Shown here piece by piece: positions 6,089 through 11,597 of a stretch of 11,597 nt of DNA. Below the pieces are notes generated by a model. It had not been told where the DNA came from. It made no database searches and was given only the letters and a program-made list of their open reading frames with translations. Origin of the DNA: JBGPGW01 sp041484095 (GTDB lineage Bacteria > Pseudomonadota > Alphaproteobacteria > CADEGL01); the NCBI GenBank assembly GCA_041484095.1, contig JBGPGW010000093.1:1-11597 (forward strand). The letters are read 5' to 3'. Position 1 is the first letter of the stretch; every line of letters begins with the position of its first letter. A program made the translations under genes and the position numbers.

Positions 6089-6116
6089 ATTGAATCAACC
6101 GGATTGAATCAACCGG
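6089..6116 (+). repeat. 14-bp tandem repeat, two copies
   Basis: ATTGAATCAACCGG occurs twice head to tail (6089-6102 and 6103-6116) with no mismatch. It lies between the double-palindrome repeat and the end of the 130-residue ORF on the minus strand. Confidence 0.9.
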
Positions 6117-6142
6117 CCCTTATCCATCGACGATAGCGGGTC

Positions 6143-6535
6143 CTAAGCGACCAGCGGGCCGTCCGTCTGTTTCGATGGACGCGGCGCCTGGTGCGCCTTC
6201 GGGCGGAAGGCGACGACGTTGGGATTGTCGATGGAGGCGAGAATGGCCCCGATCGCGGCCCGCACATCGCTGAGCGTCGGGTAATAGCCCGTGCAGGGCC
6301 GGCCATTCGGCGCCGTCGCGGGGTGAATGGCAAAGCCATCATAATCGAGCGGCATGCCGGGCCAGTAATACCACATCAGCCAGTAGCCCTGCTCGCCGCC
6401 GGGCTCCGCCGCGTAGAATGCGGCGTTGAAGCGATGGTCGCGATATTCGCCGTCATAGCGCAAGCCATCCCAGCTCGTGCGGAATTTCGGCACGTCGTCA
6501 AATCCATTCAATTCCGATGCGTATCGTGTGTCCAC
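6143..6535 (-). CDS. Hypothetical protein, 130 residues, aromatic-rich
   Basis: I do not recognise this protein. It starts at a GTG (6535-6533) with GAGG seven bases before it, a good ribosome site. The sequence is rich in Tyr, Trp and Gly in the middle (EQGYWLMWYYWPGMPLDYDG, about 48-67), followed by a likely helix (TLSDVRAAIGAILASID, about 87-103) and a Pro/Lys-rich tail. There is no signal peptide or obvious membrane segment, and no paired metal-ligand motif. Its balanced composition is unlike that of the overlapping opposite-strand frames, which favours a real gene. It lies 126 bp downstream of the RraA-like gene on the same strand, with a hairpin between them, so co-transcription is uncertain. 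Confidence 0.6.
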   Translation of the reverse strand: MDTRYASELNGFDDVPKFRTSWDGLRYDGEYRDHRFNAAFYAAEPGGEQGYWLMWYYWPGMPLDYDGFAIHPATAPNGRPCTGYYPTLSDVRAAIGAILASIDNPNVVAFRPKAHQAPRPSKQTDGPLVA

Positions 6536-6623
6536 CGCGTGCCCTCATCTCGGCTGAATCGTTCGAATGCCTTGGGGTCACGATCCTGCAACGGTATGTT
6601 TAAGGGACGGTAAACGTGCCGCG

Positions 6624-6648
6624 AGCGCCGGCCTTGACGCGCGGCGCT
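6624..6648 (-). terminator. Hairpin downstream of the RraA-like gene
   Basis: A 7-bp stem (AGCGCCG at 6624-6630, CGGCGCT at 6642-6648) with an 11-base loop starts 13 bases after the stop of the gene at 6662-7330. There is no T-tract on the minus strand, so it would be at best a weak terminator or a 3'-end stabiliser. Confidence 0.3.
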
Positions 6649-6661
6649 AGGGGAGAGAGCG

Positions 6662-7330
6662 CTACAGCTTCTTGAACTTGGCGAGCGCGGCGGTGAAGGT
6701 GAGGCCGCGGCGGATCTCCTCGATCGCCTGCTTGTCCTGCTTGTCGAAGAGGCGTGCGGTGCGCGCGACCTTCTCCGCGACCTCATGCGGCACACAGACG
6801 ACGCCCGTCGCATCGGCGCAGATGACGTCGCCCGGGCGCACCAGCACGCCGTCCATCTTCACCGGCACGTTGATCGCCAGCACCTTGATCCGCCCCTTGG
6901 CGGAGGTGGGCGTCACATGGCGCGAGAAGGCGGGGAAGGCGAATTCCTCGATCTCGTCGGCGTCGCGCACGCCGCCGTCGACGAGAAGGCCGGCGATGCC
7001 CTTCCGCCGCGCGGCGAACGACGCGATGCCGCCCCAGGTCGAGACCTGATGGCCGGCATTGTCGATGACGACGACGTCGCCCGGCTTCGCCTGATCGATG
7101 ATGGCGCCGAGCTTGAAGTCGGCCCCGGTATAGCTGCCGTGAACACCCGTCACCTCCTTCGCGGTGAAGGCGGGCCCGACATAGCGCGCACCCGCCCATA
7201 CGGGCCGGAGATTGGGCATGACGCCCGCGATGCCGAGATCGTCAAGCGCGTTGCCGATGGTGCTCGTGCCGATATTGCGGAAGGCCTTGATGATCGCCTT
7301 GGTCGGTCGCTTGATCGTTCCGGTTTCCAT
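6662..7330 (-). CDS. RraA-like / 4-hydroxy-4-methyl-2-oxoglutarate aldolase family protein
   Basis: A 222-residue protein of the RraA/HMG-aldolase fold, often misnamed as demethylmenaquinone methyltransferase. Signature segments: GTSTIGNALDDLG (21-33), the W-G-G turn (99-101) before the AARRKGIAGLLVDGGVRD stretch (about 107-123), with R122 and D123 as the substrate- and metal-binding pair, and GVVCVP near 175. Catalytic members cleave HMG and decarboxylate oxaloacetate with a divalent metal, and serve aromatic or other carboxylate degradation. RraA itself instead inhibits RNase E and lacks the full active site. The intact VDGGVRD favours an enzyme. It is transcribed on its own, with 217 bp before the divergent DUF883 gene; no clear promoter was found for it, though the FNR-like box at 7468 lies 138 bp upstream. 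Family good, substrate unknown. Confidence 0.85.
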   Translation of the reverse strand: METGTIKRPTKAIIKAFRNIGTSTIGNALDDLGIAGVMPNLRPVWAGARYVGPAFTAKEVTGVHGSYTGADFKLGAIIDQAKPGDVVVIDNAGHQVSTWGGIASFAARRKGIAGLLVDGGVRDADEIEEFAFPAFSRHVTPTSAKGRIKVLAINVPVKMDGVLVRPGDVICADATGVVCVPHEVAEKVARTARLFDKQDKQAIEEIRRGLTFTAALAKFKKL

Positions 7331-7467
7331 GTCGTCTCCCGCGCTTTTGTTGTTCGGATGATGCGAACGCCCGTCCTCGATCGTCGATCGGGTGCCAACC
7401 TTACCCTTCCTCGACCGCAGAATGCGTAAGAATAGGCCGATAGGCCCGGCTGACGCCTCCGGCCAAA

Positions 7468-7481
7468 GTGATCTAAATCAA
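7468..7481 (+). promoter_or_regulatory. FNR/FixK-type binding site
   Basis: GTGATCTAAATCAA matches the TTGAT-N4-ATCAA consensus at every position but the first T. A CATAAA -10-like hexamer lies at 7502-7507, which would put the site centre near -40 of a plus-strand start: the normal class II activator position. It would serve the DUF883/holin-like pair at 7548-8273. Action on the divergent RraA-like gene is possible but less well placed. Confidence 0.6.
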
Positions 7482-7547
7482 GAAACGCTCCCGGCACATC
7501 CCATAAAGATATCGTTGTAATTCGCCCCTGAACCGAGGAGAAGGGCC

Positions 7548-7796
7548 GTGACGGATAGAACCGAGGCAGATCTCGCGACGCTGCGTACCGACGTCGCCCA
7601 GCTGCGCAAGGATCTCGCCAAGATCACCGAGACGCTCCAGGATGTCGCGCGTCATGGCGCCCAAACCGTGGCGGACAAGGCCAAGACGGCTGCGCAAAGC
7701 GTGACTCATGAGATCGAGGAGAGGCCTCTCACGGCCGTCCTGACGGCGTTCAGCGTCGGGACGATCCTTGGGATGTTGTTCAGCCGCCGCTCATAA
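7548..7796 (+). CDS. DUF883 (ElaB/YqjD-like) C-tail-anchored membrane protein
   Basis: An 82-residue protein starting at a GTG with GAGGAGA just before it. Residues about 5-58 form one long charged helix, probably coiled coil. Then comes the family's closing pattern, an Arg-Pro (R59 P60) followed by a single membrane helix (about 61-78, with GTILGM) and a short basic tail (SRRS). E. coli relatives YqjD and ElaB are tail-anchored inner-membrane proteins that associate with ribosomes and are induced in stationary phase or stress. That the same role applies here is inference. The next gene follows after 48 bp and is probably co-transcribed, matching the frequent pairing of DUF883 and holin-like genes. 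The FNR/FixK-like box upstream suggests induction at low oxygen. Confidence 0.85.
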   Translation: MTDRTEADLATLRTDVAQLRKDLAKITETLQDVARHGAQTVADKAKTAAQSVTHEIEERPLTAVLTAFSVGTILGMLFSRRS

Positions 7797-7844
7797 ACGA
7801 GTGCCGCGAGGCGCCGTCTCCGGATTCGATCGACGAGGGTCGAG

Positions 7845-8273
7845 ATGACGAGCTACCTGTCGCGCCTGATATTCGTCCTGGTCGGATGTATTGCCGCTGT
7901 TCTCGTCCTGCTCGTCGGATACGGATTTCTCTCTGCCGCGGCCTATCTCGCCCTTCTCGATGTCACGACGGCCCCCATCGCGGCCCTCGTCTGCGGGCTC
8001 GTCACGCTCCTGCTTGCGGTCTTGATCGCTCTCTCGATGCGATGGGCGACGGCGGGACGGGGTCTCCATCCCAAGCGAGGCTTCGGCAAGAATGGCGCCC
8101 TGCGCCCGTCCGGCGAGGCCGAAATGGCGGCCGAGGTGGGCGGTATCGTCGGCGAAGAAATCGCGTCTCTCGTGCGCGCGCATACCGGCGCGGCCGTGGC
8201 GGTCTCGCTCTTGGCGGGGCTTGCCGTCGGCGTGAGCCCGCGTCTTCGGCGGACGTTGCGCGAGCTGCTCTGA
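7845..8273 (+). CDS. Holin-X / phage-holin-superfamily-like (YqjE-type) membrane protein
   Basis: A 142-residue protein. ATG at 7845 has GAGGG upstream. Two strong membrane segments (about 7-30 and 42-64) are joined by a very short turn. A basic soluble stretch (WATAGRGLHPKRG onward, to about 95) and a helical segment follow, and a third hydrophobic stretch (about 115-129) precedes the basic C-terminus (RLRRTLRELL). This fits the Holin-X/YqjE-like family commonly encoded beside DUF883 genes. Despite the family name there is no phage context here, and a lysis role is unlikely. A membrane-stress function with its neighbour is inferred. It converges with the Rieske gene ending at 8342. Confidence 0.72.
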   Translation: MTSYLSRLIFVLVGCIAAVLVLLVGYGFLSAAAYLALLDVTTAPIAALVCGLVTLLLAVLIALSMRWATAGRGLHPKRGFGKNGALRPSGEAEMAAEVGGIVGEEIASLVRAHTGAAVAVSLLAGLAVGVSPRLRRTLRELL

Positions 8274-8341
8274 GACCGACACGCCGCCGGCCCGCACCCG
8301 CTCGCATCGAACCTCTCGAAACCCGAGACGCCCTGGCCCGC

Positions 8342-9520
8342 CTATCCGTTGGCGATCACGCGATCGACGAGCATCCGGCGGATGCGGTGGATCTTGTCTT
8401 CGACGTGGCAGACCGGGCCCGGTTCCGCCAGGGGGTTTTCGAGCCCGCGCTGCTGATGCGGGAGCAGTGCCGCATCCTCCCCCATCACCCGGTCCCAGCG
8501 CGTGTAATAGCGCTTGGCGACCTCCTCGAAATCGGGACGGGCACATGTGTCCTTGGGGAAGCAGCCGACCTGCACCACCTTCGTCCGGTTGACCGCGATC
8601 GGATAGATCTCGAGGAACCACATGCAGTCCTGGTGGCAGCTGATCATGCCGGCCGGAAACATGCAGCCGGAATAGGTGCCCTTGGCGAGCTTCTCCGGGA
8701 GATGCGGCGCGAAGGGAAATCCCGTGTCCCCATGGAGGAGTGCGCGCGAGCCCTCATGGCTCATGAACATGAAGACGGTCTCGCCCACCCCGCGGTCAGC
8801 AGCGATATTCACCATCGAGGCCCCCGGCTTCTGCCCGAGGAAGCCGACGGGCTGCTGGTAGACCGACCGGAGATGCACGACGGGCGTGTGGTAGTACTCG
8901 AGGAAATTCTCGACCTGGACCTTCCAGTTGCAGGCGATGTCGTATTCGCGCCGGAAGGTCGGGCGCATGTCCTCGAAGCGATAACCGCCGAGCCGCGCCG
9001 GCAGGTCGCCAAGCTGGTCCGCAAGCGACAGCGCATCGGAATCGAACGAGATGAACATGAACCCGGCCCAGCTCTCGACCCGGATGGGGATCATGCCGTA
9101 GCGCGACTTCTCGAAGCCCTTCGAATCCTCCATGTCCGACGCGCCGATGAGCGCGCCGTCGAGCCCATACACCCACGCGTGGTAGGGACATTTGATCGCG
9201 CGGCAATTGCCCGCGCCCTCTTCGAGCAGTTTCGCGCCGCGGTGGCGGCAGGTGTTGGCGAAGGCGCGGATCGCGCCCTCGCGGTCGCGCAGCACGATGA
9301 CGGGGATGCCCGCGAATTCGAAGGCCACGTAGTCGCCGGGATCGGGGACCCGCTCGACCCGGCCGATGAAATTCCAGCAGCGCTTGAAGACTCGCTCGAC
9401 TTCGCGCGCGAAGAATTCGGGTGCGGCGTAGCACCAGGGCGGCAGCGACCGGGCGCCAGCCTCGTCGGCCGAGAGGCGCGCCTGCGCGTAATGGGCGGGA
9501 TCGAAGAGGTCGAGCGGCAT
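8342..9520 (-). CDS. Rieske [2Fe-2S] aromatic-ring-hydroxylating-type oxygenase, alpha subunit (complete)
   Basis: A 392-residue protein from the ATG at 9520-9518, which has GAGGGA five bases upstream; a longer frame to 9649 has no family match. Rieske ligands are C91, H93, C111 and H114 (C-x-H-x17-C-x2-H). Mononuclear iron ligands are H211 and H216 in VENFLEYYHTPVVH, and probably D349 in GEDAALLPHQQRG. The residue three before the first iron His, the inter-subunit electron bridge, is Glu208 rather than the Asp typical of naphthalene-dioxygenase types. Carnitine monooxygenase CntA is known to use Glu there. That favours a small or amine substrate, but is not decisive. It is a paralogue of the partial gene at 1-433. 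It diverges from the methyltransferase and FAD-oxidoreductase genes. No reductase or beta subunit is in the window. Confidence 0.94.
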   Translation of the reverse strand: MPLDLFDPAHYAQARLSADEAGARSLPPWCYAAPEFFAREVERVFKRCWNFIGRVERVPDPGDYVAFEFAGIPVIVLRDREGAIRAFANTCRHRGAKLLEEGAGNCRAIKCPYHAWVYGLDGALIGASDMEDSKGFEKSRYGMIPIRVESWAGFMFISFDSDALSLADQLGDLPARLGGYRFEDMRPTFRREYDIACNWKVQVENFLEYYHTPVVHLRSVYQQPVGFLGQKPGASMVNIAADRGVGETVFMFMSHEGSRALLHGDTGFPFAPHLPEKLAKGTYSGCMFPAGMISCHQDCMWFLEIYPIAVNRTKVVQVGCFPKDTCARPDFEEVAKRYYTRWDRVMGEDAALLPHQQRGLENPLAEPGPVCHVEDKIHRIRRMLVDRVIANG

Positions 9521-9538
9521 CGGCGTCCCTCGTCTTGG

Positions 9539-9554
9539 GCTAATCGAGATTAGC
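9539..9554. promoter_or_regulatory. Perfect 16-bp palindrome, candidate operator
   Basis: GCTAATC-GA-GATTAGC is a perfect inverted repeat with a two-base spacer. It lies 19 bases before the Rieske ATG and within the 143-bp divergent region shared with the gene at 9664. Placement and symmetry suggest a repressor or activator dimer site. The regulator is not in the window, and the family is unknown. Confidence 0.5.
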
Positions 9555-9663
9555 AACAGCGCTTGCCGGCCGCGAGTCCCGATCGCTCTCGTCCGTATCG
9601 CATTGAAAGTCGAATCGTCCTCACCGGGCGCGCGGACGGCTGCTAACATACCTGAGGGGAGCG

Positions 9664-10545
9664 TTGATTAGAGAGATGGCGATACTTCTCGACGGCGGCA
9701 TGGGCGGGGAGCTGATGAAGCGGGGGTGGGATTCCCCGACCATCTGGTCCGCGCGCGCATTGATCGAAGCGCCTCACATCGTGCGCGATCTCCACCGCGA
9801 GTTCATCGATGCCGGTGCCGCAATCATCACCACGAGCAACTATTCCTGCACGCCCAAGATCCTCGCGCGCGAAGGCCATGGCGGCCGCGTGGCGGAGCTC
9901 GTGGCGCTTGCCCGCGACGTCGCGAACGAGGCGCGTCGCGGACGCTCCGATGTCAGGGTCGCGGGCTCGCTTCCCCCGCTCGTCGGCACCTACGACCCCG
10001 CGCTCGTCGAGCCCGAAGCGACGATGCGCCCTGTCTATGACGAGATCGCCGGCACGCTCGCCCCCGGCGTCGATCTCATCCTCTGCGAGAGCATGACGAC
10101 GGGCATCGAGGCGCGCGTCGCGGCCGAGGCCGCGGCGGCGGCGGGACGGCCCGTCTGGGTGTCCTACATCCTCATGGATTCCGCATCGAACCGCATCCGC
10201 TCCGGCGAGACGATCGCCGAGGCGATCGCGGCGCTCGACGGCGTCGCGGTCGAGGCGGTGCTTTTCAATTGCTGCTCGCCCGAGGCGATCGGCGCGGCCC
10301 TGCCGGAGGTGAAGCGCCGGACGGCGCTCCCGACCGGCGGCTACGCGAACGCCTTCCGGCCCATCCCCGATCGCTACAACCGCGAGCGCGACGGACGGCG
10401 CAGCTTCCGCGACGACGCCGATCCCGCGGCCTATGCGCGCGCGGTCGGAGCCTGGCTCGCGGCGGGTGCCGACATCGTCGGCGGCTGCTGCGGCACGGGG
10501 CCCGCGCATATCCGCGCGATCGCATCCGTCATGGGACAAAATTGA
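9664..10545 (+). CDS. Homocysteine S-methyltransferase family protein
   Basis: A 293-residue protein of the zinc-dependent homocysteine methyltransferase fold (BHMT/MmuM type). It opens with ILLDGGMGGELMKRG, the family N-terminus. The three zinc ligands are visible as C203 in LFNCCSPEAI and C275, C276 in VGGCCGTGPAHI. It is the single catalytic domain only, with no cobalamin or folate domain. So the methyl donor is likely a betaine-like, S-methylmethionine-like or corrinoid-protein donor rather than the MetH system. Start is either the TTG at 9664, well spaced from TGAGGGG, or the ATG at 9676, which suits the family start but has a poorer ribosome site. The FAD oxidoreductase begins 46 bp downstream. 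Beside a Rieske oxygenase and an amine-oxidase-type enzyme, demethylation of a methylated amine is a reasonable guess. Confidence 0.9.
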   Translation: MIREMAILLDGGMGGELMKRGWDSPTIWSARALIEAPHIVRDLHREFIDAGAAIITTSNYSCTPKILAREGHGGRVAELVALARDVANEARRGRSDVRVAGSLPPLVGTYDPALVEPEATMRPVYDEIAGTLAPGVDLILCESMTTGIEARVAAEAAAAAGRPVWVSYILMDSASNRIRSGETIAEAIAALDGVAVEAVLFNCCSPEAIGAALPEVKRRTALPTGGYANAFRPIPDRYNRERDGRRSFRDDADPAAYARAVGAWLAAGADIVGGCCGTGPAHIRAIASVMGQN

Positions 10546-10591
10546 ACCGCCCAACGACACGCCCCCGCCAACCCCCGCGATATTCGAGACG

Positions 10592-11597
10592 ATGCCCGAC
10601 ATGATCTTCGCCGACGACTTCAGGGACGAACCCTATTGGTGGGACGCTGCCCCGCGCCCCGTCTGGCCCGAGCGGCCCTTGCCGAGCCATGTCGACGTTG
10701 CGATCGTGGGCTCCGGCTATACCGGGCTTTCGGCCGCGCTCACCCTCGCGCGGAACGGGCGCGAGCCCTTCGTCTTCGAGGCGGGCGCCGCCGGCGAGGC
10801 CGCCTCCACGCGCAGCGCCGGGCATGTCGGCCGCCAGCTCAAATGGAGTTTCGGCGAGCTCGTCGAGAAGTACGGTGAGGTGAGCGCCGCGCGCTTCTAC
10901 CGCGAGATGGGCGTCGCGCAGGACTATCTCAAATCGCTCATCGAAGACGAGCAGATCGCCTGCCAGTTCACGATCTCGAACCGCTATCTCGCGGCCCACA
11001 GCGCGCACGCCTACGAGAAGCTCGCGCGATCGGTCGAGCCGCTTCGCCGCGACATCAAGCTCGAGACGACCATGGTGCCGCGCGACGAGCAGCACAAATA
11101 CGTCGGCTCCGACGGCTATTACGGCGGCCAGGTCGTCCACGGCACGGGCATGCTGCACGCGGCCCTCTATCACCAGGGCCTCTTGGAGCGCGTGCTATCC
11201 GCGGGCGTTCCGATCGCACCCCATACGCGCGTCGCCGACATCGCGCGCGACCAGTCGCGTTTCATCGTCTCGACCCCGCGCGGGCGCGTCATCGCCAAGG
11301 CCGTGATCGTCGCGACGAACGCGCATACCGGCGCCGACGGCAACGTGATGCGGCACTTCCGCAAGCGCCTCATCCCGATCAAGACCTATATCGCCGCGAG
11401 CGAGCCCCTGCCGAAGGTGCGGCTCGAGCGAATCATCCCCTCCGGCATCCCCGTCATCGACACGCACAAGGTCGTGTTCCACATCCAATGGACGCCCGAT
11501 GCGACGCGCATTCTCATCGGCGGGAAGGCCGGCCGCGATTTCGGCGGCGTGAGGGGTGCGGCCGAGGCGCTCTATCGGCATTTCACCGCCCTCTTCC
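10592..11597 (+). CDS. FAD-dependent oxidoreductase, DAO / gamma-glutamylputrescine-oxidase-like (N-terminal part; runs off right edge)
   Basis: The first 335 codons of a D-amino-acid-oxidase-superfamily flavoprotein. The dinucleotide-binding motif GSGYTG (40-45) closes with E63 in FVFEAG, the ribose-binding acid, and is followed by a STRSAGHVGRQL stretch where relatives bind FAD. The N-terminal YWWD and the general course match enzymes annotated as PuuB or as sarcosine/dimethylglycine-type oxidases, which oxidise secondary or tertiary amines to imines and H2O2 or pass electrons on. ATG 10592 is chosen as the first in-frame start; the ribosome site is weak (CGAG), and ATG 10601 is an alternative. 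The frame is open to the window edge with no stop. It follows the methyltransferase by 46 bp, likely as one operon. Substrate unknown. Confidence 0.88.
   Translation, partial: MPDMIFADDFRDEPYWWDAAPRPVWPERPLPSHVDVAIVGSGYTGLSAALTLARNGREPFVFEAGAAGEAASTRSAGHVGRQLKWSFGELVEKYGEVSAARFYREMGVAQDYLKSLIEDEQIACQFTISNRYLAAHSAHAYEKLARSVEPLRRDIKLETTMVPRDEQHKYVGSDGYYGGQVVHGTGMLHAALYHQGLLERVLSAGVPIAPHTRVADIARDQSRFIVSTPRGRVIAKAVIVATNAHTGADGNVMRHFRKRLIPIKTYIAASEPLPKVRLERIIPSGIPVIDTHKVVFHIQWTPDATRILIGGKAGRDFGGVRGAAEALYRHFTALF

Noticed and set aside
7845..8273. Prophage holin indicating a phage remnant
   Set aside because: No endolysin, spanin or other phage genes are near; the pairing with a DUF883 gene points to the chromosomal YqjD/YqjE-like stress pair.
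8314..8328. TCTCG-aaacc-CGAGA hairpin between the converging holin-like and Rieske genes as a bidirectional terminator
   Set aside because: Its five-base stem and absence of a T-tract make it too weak to call.
7886..9553. A 555-codon plus-strand open frame crossing the holin-like and Rieske genes
   Set aside because: It is the antisense and shifted reading of two well-supported genes. Its Arg/His/Asp-heavy composition is typical of shadow frames in GC-rich DNA.
9521..9649. N-terminal extension of the complete Rieske protein
   Set aside because: It would translate the candidate operator, whereas ATG 9520 has a good ribosome site and aligns with the paralogue's start.
9643..10602. A 319-codon minus-strand open frame over the methyltransferase gene
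   Set aside because: The plus strand has the zinc-ligand cysteines and family motifs; the minus frame has none and is rich in Arg/Asp.

Overview
The window is GC-rich chromosomal DNA that most resembles an alphaproteobacterium, perhaps Hyphomicrobiales. The reasons are GC-rich third codon positions in most genes, paired 29-bp intergenic palindromes of a kind common in that group, an FNR/FixK-type box, and the set of catabolic oxygenases. No rRNA, tRNA or CRISPR array was seen, and the species cannot be fixed from the sequence.

Layout. (1) 1-2024, minus strand: a compact operon read in the order phytanoyl-CoA dioxygenase-like (PhyH) 2OG oxygenase, SDR-fold protein, then a Rieske oxygenase cut by the left edge. 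(2) 2194-4458: an AT-richer island with an internally deleted IS1595-type transposase remnant on the plus strand and an intact AIPR-family (abortive-infection phage-resistance type) gene on the minus strand. Its outer edges are two inverted arms of what looks like one intergenic palindrome. (3) 4549-6073: a second SDR-fold gene and an OsmC-family gene on the plus strand, with a double-palindrome repeat on each side. (4) 6143-7330, minus: a small unrecognised protein and an RraA-like aldolase-fold protein. (5) 7468-8273, plus: a DUF883 (ElaB/YqjD-like) membrane-anchored protein and a holin-like membrane protein behind an FNR/FixK-type box. (6) 8342-9520, minus: a second, complete Rieske oxygenase. 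Divergent from it at 9664 are a homocysteine S-methyltransferase family gene and an FAD-dependent amine-oxidase-type oxidoreductase cut by the right edge. A perfect 16-bp palindrome lies in the divergent promoter region.

How it may fit together. The metabolic genes look like oxidative catabolism of a small, possibly methylated-amine, substrate. Rieske oxygenases could carry out N-dealkylation or hydroxylation, the 2OG dioxygenase another hydroxylation, the FAD enzyme oxidation of a secondary or tertiary amine, and the methyltransferase capture of a methyl group on homocysteine. This pathway is an inference; no substrate can be read from the sequence. The Rieske and SDR genes each occur twice, as paralogues. 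Both SDRs have lost the catalytic Tyr and Lys, so they may not be ordinary dehydrogenases. The most unusual part is the AIPR island, which looks like defence cargo delivered by a now-broken insertion sequence into an intergenic palindrome. The AIPR protein also appears to have lost the nuclease-motif lysine.
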